Shown here one piece after another: positions 1-7,395 of a stretch of 64,000 nucleotides of DNA. The stretch is from positions 62,001-126,000 of the forward strand of contig CAKPYH010000004.1 of assembly GCA_934202735.1 (NCBI GenBank), given 5' to 3'. Origin of the DNA: an uncultured Alphaproteobacteria bacterium. GTDB lineage: Bacteria > Pseudomonadota > Alphaproteobacteria > CAAHEQ01 > UBA3637. The notes under the pieces are model-generated. The model had not been told where the DNA came from. It did no database searches and saw only the letters and a program-made list of their open reading frames with translations. A program made the position numbers and the translations under genes. Numbering within the stretch: position 1 is the first letter of the stretch; each line of letters opens with the position of its first letter.

Positions 1-25
1 CCCGCTTCCGCGGGACTGCGCAAAT

Positions 26-50
26 AAAAAGTTGCCGGTGGCAAGTTTTT
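26..50. terminator. Bidirectional intrinsic terminator
   Basis: A 5-bp stem TTGCC/GGCAA with a GGT loop is flanked by five A on the left and five T on the right, so it can end transcription in either direction. It lies about 145 bases past the stop of the minus-strand dUTPase gene and would serve that gene. Confidence 0.6.
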
Positions 51-195
51 GTGCGCCAAGCAATGAACCTTATTGAAAACAAGGACAACCCTTTGTCCGT
101 TGTTTGAAATTAGGTGGAATTGAACAAGGTAATAGCAAAAAACCGGGAATGAGAAAACTAAAACAAATCCGATACAAGCAAATCGCAAGACACGA

Positions 196-669
196 TTATT
201 GGCGGCCCGTAGAACCGAACCCGCCGGCTCCGCGATCCGTGTTCGGATTGACCACTGCCACCGTTTCCAAATCCGCCAACAGAATCGGGCAAACAACCGC
301 TTGGGCAATTCTATCCCCCGGGTTGATCACAAAATCCGTATTTCCCAGGTTGATGATATTTGTTTTTAATTCGCCGCGATACCCGAAATCCACTGTACCG
401 GGTGTATTGACCACAGAAATACCGTACCGTGCCGCCAAACCCGAACGCGGACGGACTTGAATTTCATACCCGAACTCGGGTCCCAAAGGGAAAGGACCGA
501 CCAACTCCATTTTAACACCATTGGGTATCAAAGCGTGTTCCCCCGGATGCAAAATGACCGGTTCGGCCACTGCTGCCCGCAAATCAAACCCCGAGTCACC
601 GGCGTGTTTATAGCCCAAACGATCCCAAGTCGGCGCATAATGTTCCAAATATTCAATCAATAACCGCAT
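196..669 (-). CDS. dut: dUTP diphosphatase (dUTPase)
   Basis: Trimeric cytosolic dUTPase that hydrolyses dUTP to dUMP and pyrophosphate, keeping uracil out of DNA and feeding thymidylate synthesis. All five family motifs can be read in order in 157 residues, the normal length: AGDSGFDLRA near the N-terminus, RPRSGLA, NTPGTVDFGYRGE with the catalytic Asp, RIAQAVVCP, and the Gly-rich RGAGGFGSTGR at the C-terminus. Motif 3 has DFGYRG where many relatives have DADYRG. The gene is divergent from yajC and has its own promoter just upstream. Identification is secure. Confidence 0.96.
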   Translation of the reverse strand: MRLLIEYLEHYAPTWDRLGYKHAGDSGFDLRAAVAEPVILHPGEHALIPNGVKMELVGPFPLGPEFGYEIQVRPRSGLAARYGISVVNTPGTVDFGYRGELKTNIINLGNTDFVINPGDRIAQAVVCPILLADLETVAVVNPNTDRGAGGFGSTGRQ

Positions 670-690
670 CTTTTATTCTCCTTGAAGCGC

Positions 691-719
691 ACTATACCAT
701 GGTTTTAGGTCTCGTGCAA
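691..719 (-). promoter_or_regulatory. Sigma70-type promoter for dut
   Basis: Read on the minus strand: -35 TTGCAC (714-719), 17-bp spacer, -10 TATAGT (691-696), about 20 bases before the dut start codon. Confidence 0.7.
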
Positions 720-751
720 CAAAAAAAGAAGCCCCGACAGATAAAAAAGAG

Positions 752-779
752 TTGATTTTTGTCTAAAAATGGTTATAGT
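752..779 (+). promoter_or_regulatory. Sigma70-type promoter for yajC-secDF
   Basis: -35 TTGATT (752-757), 16-bp spacer, -10 TATAGT (774-779), 30 bases before the yajC start. It is the only promoter-like sequence seen for the three-gene export operon. Confidence 0.65.
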
Positions 780-808
780 ATAGGGTATTCTTTAACGAAA
801 GGAAAAAT

Positions 809-1153
809 ATGTTTATTTCACAAGCATTGGCTCAAACGGCCGCAGCGGCGGCTTCAACAACAGGAACAGGTTCTTTTTCAGGTATGATGATGCAACTGCT
901 TTTGATTGTGGCGATTGTGTATTTTATTTTAATTCGTCCGCAACAAAAGCGTATTAAAAAGCACGAAGCCGAATTAAATGCCATCATTAAAGGCACCACC
1001 GTTGTTGTGGCGGGCCTGATCGGCCGTGTCGTCAAGGTCACAGACGATAAAACTTTAAAAGTAGATTTCGGCAACGGTATGGAGGTGAAAGTCTTGCGGG
1101 CGTATGTGTCTCAAGTGGTCTTTGAAAGCCAACCGGAAACCCGTAAAAAATAA
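809..1153 (+). CDS. yajC: Preprotein translocase accessory subunit YajC
   Basis: Small inner-membrane partner of SecD and SecF in the holo-translocon. The 114-residue protein has a short N-terminal Ala/Thr-rich stretch, one membrane helix at about residues 28-43, then the diagnostic YFILIRPQQKRIKKHE and a cytoplasmic domain with GTTVVVAGLIGRV. It is preceded by a GAAAGGAAAA ribosome site and lies 14 bases before secD, the usual order. Secure by family and by context. Confidence 0.95.
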   Translation: MFISQALAQTAAAAASTTGTGSFSGMMMQLLLIVAIVYFILIRPQQKRIKKHEAELNAIIKGTTVVVAGLIGRVVKVTDDKTLKVDFGNGMEVKVLRAYVSQVVFESQPETRKK

Positions 1154-1167
1154 CGAAAGGGAATAAA

Positions 1168-2733
1168 ATGTTCGGATATTCAAAAATTAAGATCGGCGTT
1201 ATTTGCGCCATTGTGGCTTTGGGCATCTTTTTTGCATTGCCAAACCTTTTGCCAAAAAGTATGTATCAGCAACTGCCTAAATCGGTGCAGGCCTGGTATC
1301 ACCCTGTCACATTGGGGTTGGACTTGCAGGGGGGATCTTACCTGTTAATGGAAGTGGATACGACCAGTTTAGTGCGTGAAAAACTGGAATCTTTGGCCAA
1401 TGTGGTGCGTCCGTCTCTGCGTGAAAATCGTATCTATGCCAAAGTGGCCGTGCAAGAGGATACGTTGCAGGTCAAACTTGTCAATGCGGCTCAAATCTCG
1501 GCTGCCCGGGATTTGGTACGCAAGCAGGATAATGTGCCCTTGAACATTGAAGCCGATGGCACAACCTTAAAGGTATCTTACACCACACAAGCGTTGGAAA
1601 AAATGAAAACACAAGCGGTGGAACAATCCATGGATATTGTACGGCGGCGGATTGACGAACTGGGCACAAAAGAACCGCAGATTCAACGCCAAGGGACCGA
1701 TCGGATTGTTATTCAGTTGCCCGGTGTGCAAGATCCTTCTGAAATTAAAGCCTTGATGGGGAAAACGGCCAAAATGTCGTTCCACCTGGTGGATGAAGAA
1801 ACTTCACCGCAAGCGGCCCAAATGGGAAAATTATCACCCGATTCTATGCTGATGACGGGGGACGAAACCGGTTATGTTGTCTTGAAACGGTCGGTCATTG
1901 TCGGGGGCGAAAACTTGGAAGATGCACGGGCCAGCTATGATGAAAACGGCGTTCCCGTTGTGTCATTCAGTTTTAAATCCTTGGGGGCAAAACAATTTGC
2001 ACATGCCACCAGTGAAAATGTCGGTCGTCGTTTGGCGATTGTTTTGGACGGCAAAGTAATCAGTGCGCCGGTGATCAATACGCCGATTACGGGTGGCAAA
2101 GGCATCATTACCGGCAATTTCACTGTACAATCGGCCAATGATTTGGCGTTATTATTACGTTCCGGGGCCTTGCCGGCTCCCTTGTTGGTGGCCGAAGAAC
2201 GTGTGGTCGGTCCCGGACTGGGCGAAGATTCAATCAAAGCCGGTACCACGGCTTGTTGGATCGGTTTAATTGCCGTCTTTACCTTTATGATTATCGTCTA
2301 TGGCTTTTTCGGTATTGTGGCAGATTTGACTTTGGCGGTCAACGGATTCCTGTTGTTGGCTTTATTAAGCCTGATGGGGGCCACGTTAACCTTGCCCGGC
2401 CTGGCAGGGATTGCCTTGACAATCGGTATGGCGGTAGATGCCAACATTTTAATTCTGGAACGGATGAAAGAAGAAATGATGCATGGAATTACCGTCCCGA
2501 ATGAAGTGTTGAAACGCGGATTTGCCGGTTCATTCTCGGCCATTTTGGATGGTCAGTTGACAACCTTATTTGCGGCTGTCTTTTTGTTTGCATTGGGAAC
2601 CGGACCGGTTCGCGGCTTTGGGGTCACATTGGGATTAGGCCTGGCAACCAGTTTATTTGCCGCTATTTTTGTGAACAAAGTCATTTTGATTGCCTGGATG
2701 GCCATGAAAAAACCAACCAAAATTGATTTGTAA
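1168..2733 (+). CDS. secD: Protein translocase subunit SecD
   Basis: RND-superfamily subunit that uses the proton gradient to pull exported proteins out of SecYEG on the periplasmic side. The 521-residue protein has an N-terminal membrane helix (about 9-27), the LDLQGG signature at 51-56, a large periplasmic P1 region, and a C-terminal block of about five membrane helices from residue 350 with AVDANILILERMKEE. Length and domain order are normal for alphaproteobacteria. It sits between yajC and secF. Confidence 0.97.
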   Translation: MFGYSKIKIGVICAIVALGIFFALPNLLPKSMYQQLPKSVQAWYHPVTLGLDLQGGSYLLMEVDTTSLVREKLESLANVVRPSLRENRIYAKVAVQEDTLQVKLVNAAQISAARDLVRKQDNVPLNIEADGTTLKVSYTTQALEKMKTQAVEQSMDIVRRRIDELGTKEPQIQRQGTDRIVIQLPGVQDPSEIKALMGKTAKMSFHLVDEETSPQAAQMGKLSPDSMLMTGDETGYVVLKRSVIVGGENLEDARASYDENGVPVVSFSFKSLGAKQFAHATSENVGRRLAIVLDGKVISAPVINTPITGGKGIITGNFTVQSANDLALLLRSGALPAPLLVAEERVVGPGLGEDSIKAGTTACWIGLIAVFTFMIIVYGFFGIVADLTLAVNGFLLLALLSLMGATLTLPGLAGIALTIGMAVDANILILERMKEEMMHGITVPNEVLKRGFAGSFSAILDGQLTTLFAAVFLFALGTGPVRGFGVTLGLGLATSLFAAIFVNKVILIAWMAMKKPTKIDL

Positions 2734-2747
2734 AGGAAGAAAAGATA

Positions 2748-3656
2748 ATGTCTAAATTATTCAAAAAAAGAGAATTAAAAATTGACTTCATGCGTCAACG
2801 AGTGTTCGGGTATATTTTATCGGCCATCCTGTTGGTGGTCTCGGTGTTTTCTTTAAGTACGCGGGGATTAAATTACGGGATTGACTTTGAAGGTGGTATT
2901 TTAATTGAAGCCTCGGCCGATCGCGTGATTGATTTGGAAGATACGCGGGCTAAATTATCATTCTTGCGTGATTTATCCATTCAAACCGCCGGAACGGAAG
3001 GCACAACCATTTTAATTCAAGCTCAACCCGAAGCCGATGAAAATCCCAACAAATTGGTTGAGAAAATCAAAACCACTCTGGGATCCGGCTTTCAGTACAG
3101 TCAGGTAGAAGTGGTCGGCCCCACAGTCGGTGATGAACTAAAAACCAAAAGTTTGTGGGCATCCGTGTTGGCTTTATTGGCCATCAGTATTTATATCTGG
3201 TTTCGCTTTGAATGGCCGTTTGCTATCGGTTGCTTGGTATCCCTGGCTCACGACTTGATTATTGTTGCGGGGGCTTTTTCACTCTTTCAATGGGAATTTG
3301 ATATGATTGTTGTGGCGGGTCTGCTGTCTTTGGCCGGGTATGATTGTAATGATTCAATCGTTACATACGATCGGGTTCGCGAAAACTTGAAAAAGTTCCG
3401 TAAAGATACAACCGATTCCATTTTGAATCGCAGTATCAACGAAACACTTTCCCGCACACTGTTGACCAGTTTAACAACCTTGTTTGTCGTATTGGTCTTG
3501 TTGTTCGTGGGTGGCGAGACATTACGCGGATTTTCGTTAACAATGGTTTTGGGTACCATTTTCGGGACGTATTCGTCCATTTATGTGGCCGTTCCTTTGT
3601 TGCGATATTTTGATATTCGCACTGTAGGCGAAACAACGCCGCCCAAAGCAGAGTAA
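2748..3656 (+). CDS. secF: Protein translocase subunit SecF
   Basis: Partner of SecD. The 302-residue protein has a first membrane helix at about 18-36, the GIDFEGG motif at 44-50, a short periplasmic domain, and a helix bundle containing AGYDCNDSIVTYDRVRE, the usual SecF transmembrane-4 signature. It starts 14 bases after secD and is the last gene of the operon, followed by a strong terminator. Confidence 0.97.
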   Translation: MSKLFKKRELKIDFMRQRVFGYILSAILLVVSVFSLSTRGLNYGIDFEGGILIEASADRVIDLEDTRAKLSFLRDLSIQTAGTEGTTILIQAQPEADENPNKLVEKIKTTLGSGFQYSQVEVVGPTVGDELKTKSLWASVLALLAISIYIWFRFEWPFAIGCLVSLAHDLIIVAGAFSLFQWEFDMIVVAGLLSLAGYDCNDSIVTYDRVRENLKKFRKDTTDSILNRSINETLSRTLLTSLTTLFVVLVLLFVGGETLRGFSLTMVLGTIFGTYSSIYVAVPLLRYFDIRTVGETTPPKAE

Positions 3657-3668
3657 GGCTTACCGATT

Positions 3669-3692
3669 AGGACCGCTTCGGCGGTCCTTTTT
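3669..3692 (+). terminator. Intrinsic terminator after secF
   Basis: Perfect 8-bp GC-rich stem AGGACCGC/GCGGTCCT with a TTCG tetraloop, then a T run, 12 bases after the secF stop. A second weaker hairpin, ACACGA/TCGTGT, lies near 3758-3775 in the gap before the next, convergent gene. Confidence 0.9.
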
Positions 3693-3820
3693 GTTGGCAC
3701 ATATCAAGATCAAGGACAAGCCTTTTTTTGATGTTTGATAAAATCACCATGATATACACACGAAAAAATCGTGTACACCACGGCAGAATGAAGTACCGTT
3801 CAAGTTTTGGAACCGGCCGT

Positions 3821-4708
3821 TTAATCCTTTTTCAACGACAAAAGCCGTTGCACATCATCGGGGTATCGTTTTTGGGTTTCCGGAACGCTGAAATGTTTGA
3901 CCAACAAAATCGGTGTTTCCAGATTCATGTCCGGATAATGAGCCTGCATTTGTTTCAGCCCTATTTCCGCATTCGGTGTATGTGCATCAAACCCGTCTGT
4001 TTCCAAAGCTTTCTTTAACGGCAGATAATACACGCCTGTCACATAGACCACTGCCCGCCATTGTTCTTTCGGGCAGTCTTTATAAACCAGAAATCCTTTA
4101 TGGATAAACCCCTCGTTAAACCGAAATGTAGAAGTTTTTTCTCCGTTCAACAAACCCGGCCAACGCCTTTCCACCAAATGCAGCCATTGTTGCGTTGGGG
4201 ATAGAGCCTGTTCCACAAAACCCTTTATAACTTCTGCTGTTTCTTTTGGCGTTTGGTGGTCGTTATTAATAATAAAGTCGGCATAGGGACGGTTTTGATA
4301 GCCCTCTTCGTACATTTCACGGATGCGATTTTTCTCCCAGTCATTCAGCACACGCGTACCACGATTTTTCAAGCATTCTGCCAAACTGGGGGCCAAGGTT
4401 ATGTTCAGAAAATGCGTCTGATTATCTTCCAACGCTTTCCAGTCTTGATAGGTATTGTCTGCAATCGGAGAAGCAAAAATCACTGTTTCAAATTCATGAG
4501 ATTTTTTCAATTCCTGTAATTTAGCATTTAAGCGTTTATGACGTTCCCGCCACCCTTGTTGCAGGGACAACCCCCGTTTTTCCTGCTCCGCTTCACTCAT
4601 CAGATCATCTACTTCAATAAAAGTAGCACGAGAAAGCATATTCACCAAAATCTTAGACACCGTAGATTTTCCCGCATTTATGGGCCCATTGATGTTCAGT
4701 ATCAGCAT
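3821..4708 (-). CDS. P-loop kinase fused to an ASCH-like domain
   Basis: Two-domain protein of about 295 residues. The N-terminal half is a P-loop kinase: Walker A GPINAGKST at the start, then a long helical domain like AAA_33-type nucleotide or small-molecule kinases. The C-terminal half, from about residue 175, reads like an ASCH domain (LLNGEKTSTFRF followed by a Gly-rich strand), a fold that binds RNA or modified nucleosides. I chose the ATG at 4708 because AAGGA sits just before it and it overlaps the upstream gene's stop as ATGCTGA, a sign of translational coupling. It is the last gene of a six-gene minus-strand run. The substrate is unknown; the domain calls are by pattern only. Confidence 0.7.
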   Translation of the reverse strand: MLILNINGPINAGKSTVSKILVNMLSRATFIEVDDLMSEAEQEKRGLSLQQGWRERHKRLNAKLQELKKSHEFETVIFASPIADNTYQDWKALEDNQTHFLNITLAPSLAECLKNRGTRVLNDWEKNRIREMYEEGYQNRPYADFIINNDHQTPKETAEVIKGFVEQALSPTQQWLHLVERRWPGLLNGEKTSTFRFNEGFIHKGFLVYKDCPKEQWRAVVYVTGVYYLPLKKALETDGFDAHTPNAEIGLKQMQAHYPDMNLETPILLVKHFSVPETQKRYPDDVQRLLSLKKD

Positions 4709-5286
4709 TCTCGTTCCTTTTTCCATTCGGATTTGAGTTTGCTCCAGATATTGGTATCACGCAAGCAATTATGGTACTTATCCCAAATATCCTGACGCAT
4801 GACGCCTTCCAAAACATAACCACAGCGTTCAGCCACGTGAGCAGAGCGCACATTCAAAGTATCGTTTCTGATGATGATACGGTTGATTCCATTTTTAAAG
4901 GCCTCACTTTCCAACGCACGCACAGCCTCTTGCATATAACCATGACCAACTGCATCATCGGAGAGCCAAAATCCAATTTCTGCGGATTGATTTTTTTCGT
5001 GTACATGAATTAAGTCCACAACCCCCAAAGGCAGATTTGTTTCTTTTTGATAGAGGATATAGGCAAAACCACATCCTTCTTCCCAGTTTTTTTGACAAGA
5101 ACCAACCAAAAATCCTGTAAATTCATCCTCCACAGAGTTCGTTTTATCCACCCAGGGGAGCCATTCGCGTAAAGTATTTCTGGATTTATCCACAATCGCG
5201 TAAAGTTCCTCAGCCAACTTAAAGGTCGGTTTCATAGGGTGCTTTAAAATAATCCGTTCTGATTCAATTTGTTCTGGTAATTGCAT
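4702..5286 (-). CDS. GNAT acetyltransferase, RimJ/RimL type
   Basis: Acetyl-CoA-dependent N-acetyltransferase of 194 residues. The RimJ/L pattern is clear: N-terminal SERIILKHP, central EIGFWLSDDAVGHGYMQEA (the acetyl-CoA loop is GHGYM), and near the end NVRSAHVAERCGYVLEG. The substrate could be a protein N-terminus or a small amine. The gene starts three bases after its upstream neighbour ends and its stop overlaps the kinase-ASCH start, so it is part of one operon. Confidence 0.85.
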   Translation of the reverse strand: MQLPEQIESERIILKHPMKPTFKLAEELYAIVDKSRNTLREWLPWVDKTNSVEDEFTGFLVGSCQKNWEEGCGFAYILYQKETNLPLGVVDLIHVHEKNQSAEIGFWLSDDAVGHGYMQEAVRALESEAFKNGINRIIIRNDTLNVRSAHVAERCGYVLEGVMRQDIWDKYHNCLRDTNIWSKLKSEWKKEREC

Positions 5287-5289
5287 TTG

Positions 5290-5847
5290 TTATCCTTTCG
5301 TTTTTAAGAATTTTGCCATTTCATGATACAGGGTAAGGGATTTTTCCCAAAATTCAGCAACCTCTTTGGAATCAGAAGCGCCTCTGGTTTTTGTAAAGCC
5401 CTCCAAAATCATCACCTTATCAATGCTACTACCAACCCCATCAGATTTTTCGGCAATCCTCGTTTTCTGTTCGTGAACAAAGCATTTTATGAATCCATCT
5501 GGGGTAGCAAAGGCCAAACATTCCCGAATAATCATAGAACGGTCTTTGATGTCTTTCATCAAGCGTAATAAATTCTCATCCGAAAGTGTTTGGTTAATGT
5601 ATTTGATAAAAGGTCCGGGGAAACCGCCTAGCGCAGAAATGTAGTATCCCACATCAGATTTAATCACAGGTGTATTCAGTTTTTGAGCAGCATATTGGGC
5701 CGAATAAGTCGCAACCTCTGTCACATCCAAAGATTGAATCTCGGGTGTTTCTATTTTGGCTTGAGCCAGTTCCAAACCATATTGTGTAAAGATATCCCTG
5801 CCGATTTCCCATTTTCCCATATTTCCTGTGACAAATGTGATTTTCAT
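5290..5847 (-). CDS. Ham1/RdgB-like non-canonical NTP pyrophosphatase (copy 1)
   Basis: Inosine-triphosphate-pyrophosphatase family protein of 185 residues that should hydrolyse aberrant purine NTPs to NMP and pyrophosphate. Seen: N-terminal TGNMGKWEI (family (T/S)xNxxKxxE), EIQSLDVTEVA, and KSDVGYYISALGGFPGPF (family DDSGLxVxALxGxPG). Asp replaces the usual Asp-Ser in this last motif. A second, diverged copy lies directly upstream. The C-terminal half is poorly conserved compared with housekeeping RdgB, which suggests a specialised substrate. Confidence 0.8.
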   Translation of the reverse strand: MKITFVTGNMGKWEIGRDIFTQYGLELAQAKIETPEIQSLDVTEVATYSAQYAAQKLNTPVIKSDVGYYISALGGFPGPFIKYINQTLSDENLLRLMKDIKDRSMIIRECLAFATPDGFIKCFVHEQKTRIAEKSDGVGSSIDKVMILEGFTKTRGASDSKEVAEFWEKSLTLYHEMAKFLKTKG

Positions 5848-5856
5848 ATAACCTCC

Positions 5857-6447
5857 TTAAAACTGATTCTTTTCTAATTTTTCCTTATACCACTTGGCAA
5901 AATCATCTAGGGCATGTCCCCAAAATTGTGCCTCATATTCATGGTTGATGGCACGTAATTCGCTGAGTGTCTTTTCTTCCCCATCAGGAATATAAAACTT
6001 GTCATGCCAACGTCCTTTCTCTCCTTTGGCTTCATAAGAAATGCGCCCTGTACTTCCCCCTGTAAACAAGATAGGTTCTTGTCCTGGCTCACAATAGGCA
6101 AAACAATGTTCCAATTTAGCATGCCTATTTGGGATATCTTTCATCATATCTAAGAACTTTTCTGTTCCTATTTGCTTGTCAAAATATGCATTATAAGGTC
6201 CTGGCAAACCGCCCAATGCTTCGATATAAAGTCCTGAATCGGATTTTAAAACAGGAACCCCCAGTTTTTCAGCCCCATATTTAGCACTAAATTTGGCAAC
6301 TTCTCCACATGTTTCAGCTTGAATTTCTAACACTTTAAAATCTGGATTCATGATTTTTAAATTAAAATTATATTTTTTTATCAGAAAATCATTGGCTTCT
6401 GCCACTTTATGTGGATTGGTTGTTAGATAAATGAGCTTATTTTTCAT
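5857..6447 (-). CDS. Ham1/RdgB-like non-canonical NTP pyrophosphatase (copy 2)
   Basis: About 196 residues, same fold as its neighbour: TTNPHKVAEAN at the N-terminus, then KSDSGLYIEALGGLPGPY and PNRHAKLEHCFAY. It is closer to the canonical family than copy 1, with KSDSGLYI. The ATG at 6447 is preferred over an ATG 33 bases upstream because AGGA precedes it and it overlaps the stop of the NUDIX gene. Two different Ham1 proteins in tandem are unusual. Confidence 0.82.
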   Translation of the reverse strand: MKNKLIYLTTNPHKVAEANDFLIKKYNFNLKIMNPDFKVLEIQAETCGEVAKFSAKYGAEKLGVPVLKSDSGLYIEALGGLPGPYNAYFDKQIGTEKFLDMMKDIPNRHAKLEHCFAYCEPGQEPILFTGGSTGRISYEAKGEKGRWHDKFYIPDGEEKTLSELRAINHEYEAQFWGHALDDFAKWYKEKLEKNQF

Positions 6448-6880
6448 TGAATATATCCTCATAAAAAGAAATCCCATCATTGATTTTACTCACAGCTTCC
6501 TTTAAATAAGGGCAAGTATGTTCTGGTGTATTATCCCATTCATGCCATTTCAAACATTCGCATTTATGGGGTTCTCTATTTTCAATTTCACCCGACCAAT
6601 GGCAACATTCAAAGTAAAACTGCAAGTATTCTTCACCTTTATTGCTGTGGCAAATGGTCTTTAATGTCAAATCCTCTGGGCGAATATCAATACCAACTTC
6701 TTCTTTGGCTTCACGAATAGCAGCCGAAACAATTTGTTCATGACCATCTAAATGGCCACCCACGAATCCCCAATATCCGCTGAATGAGCTATTTTTTCTA
6801 CGCTGCAACAAAACTTTATTGTTTTGGCGCAACATAATGAAAATCCCAACGGGCACTTTAAATCTTTCCGGTTCTAGCAT
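6437..6880 (-). CDS. NUDIX hydrolase
   Basis: Hydrolase of nucleoside-diphosphate-linked compounds, about 147 residues. The NUDIX box is complete: GGHLDGHEQIVSAAIREAKE followed by EVG, with both catalytic Glu present. An N-terminal strand GIFIMLRQNNKVLLQRR is typical of small NUDIX proteins. The ATG at 6880 follows GGAGAG. First or second gene of the nucleotide-handling operon; substrate unknown. Confidence 0.88.
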   Translation of the reverse strand: MLEPERFKVPVGIFIMLRQNNKVLLQRRKNSSFSGYWGFVGGHLDGHEQIVSAAIREAKEEVGIDIRPEDLTLKTICHSNKGEEYLQFYFECCHWSGEIENREPHKCECLKWHEWDNTPEHTCPYLKEAVSKINDGISFYEDIFNEK

Positions 6881-6936
6881 GTTCTCTCCAGTCTCTACCA
6901 TACAGGATTATACATTGAAAAGCAATAAAATGTTTG

Positions 6937-7209
6937 TTATTTTATGGAATCAAATTGAATCACTTGGAAGCCATACTTATCAATATCATCTCGCGACCAA
7001 TACGTACAATCCTTTGTTTTCATAATGTAAGACACGTTGACTTCAAGCTTTCTCCCCGTTTCTTTTTTGGTATTATCATCTATTTCAACCAAAACAAGTG
7101 TGTCCCCTTTATTGATTTCAAAATCAGCCAGCCTTAACTCTGTTTTCTTTTCACCGGAAAGTACTTTTTTAAAGTATTCGGATAAAATCTTTTTTTGAAC
7201 TTGTGCCAT
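6937..7209 (-). CDS. ASCH-like DUF3850 protein
   Basis: A 90-residue protein with the DUF3850 order: LSEYFKKVLSGEKKTELR, then FEINKGDTLVLVEI, then a strand VNVSYIM. This family is a branch of the ASCH fold and is predicted to bind RNA or nucleosides. It is the most upstream gene of the minus-strand run, 56 bases before the NUDIX gene. The AGGTAAAAT sequence before the start serves as ribosome site. Confidence 0.78.
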   Translation of the reverse strand: MAQVQKKILSEYFKKVLSGEKKTELRLADFEINKGDTLVLVEIDDNTKKETGRKLEVNVSYIMKTKDCTYWSRDDIDKYGFQVIQFDSIK

Positions 7210-7395
7210 ATTTTACCTCCACGCAGACGTATGATATAAAAAAATCCGTCTCTTGTCAATTTAATAACAGATCATTTTCGGTGATTTCAACGAATCCGCA
7301 CAAATAATTGAGAGTGTTCACACACCGGCGCAACTCCTTCTTCGCACTTATCGGGTAAAATGTCACGGTTTGCCGTTTCAGAAAACCATCATTTT

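Noticed and set aside
7256..7395. A small minus-strand gene after the P-type ATPase
   Set aside because: The frame there is only the overrun of another frame through the ATPase end, with no start codon or ribosome site of its own.
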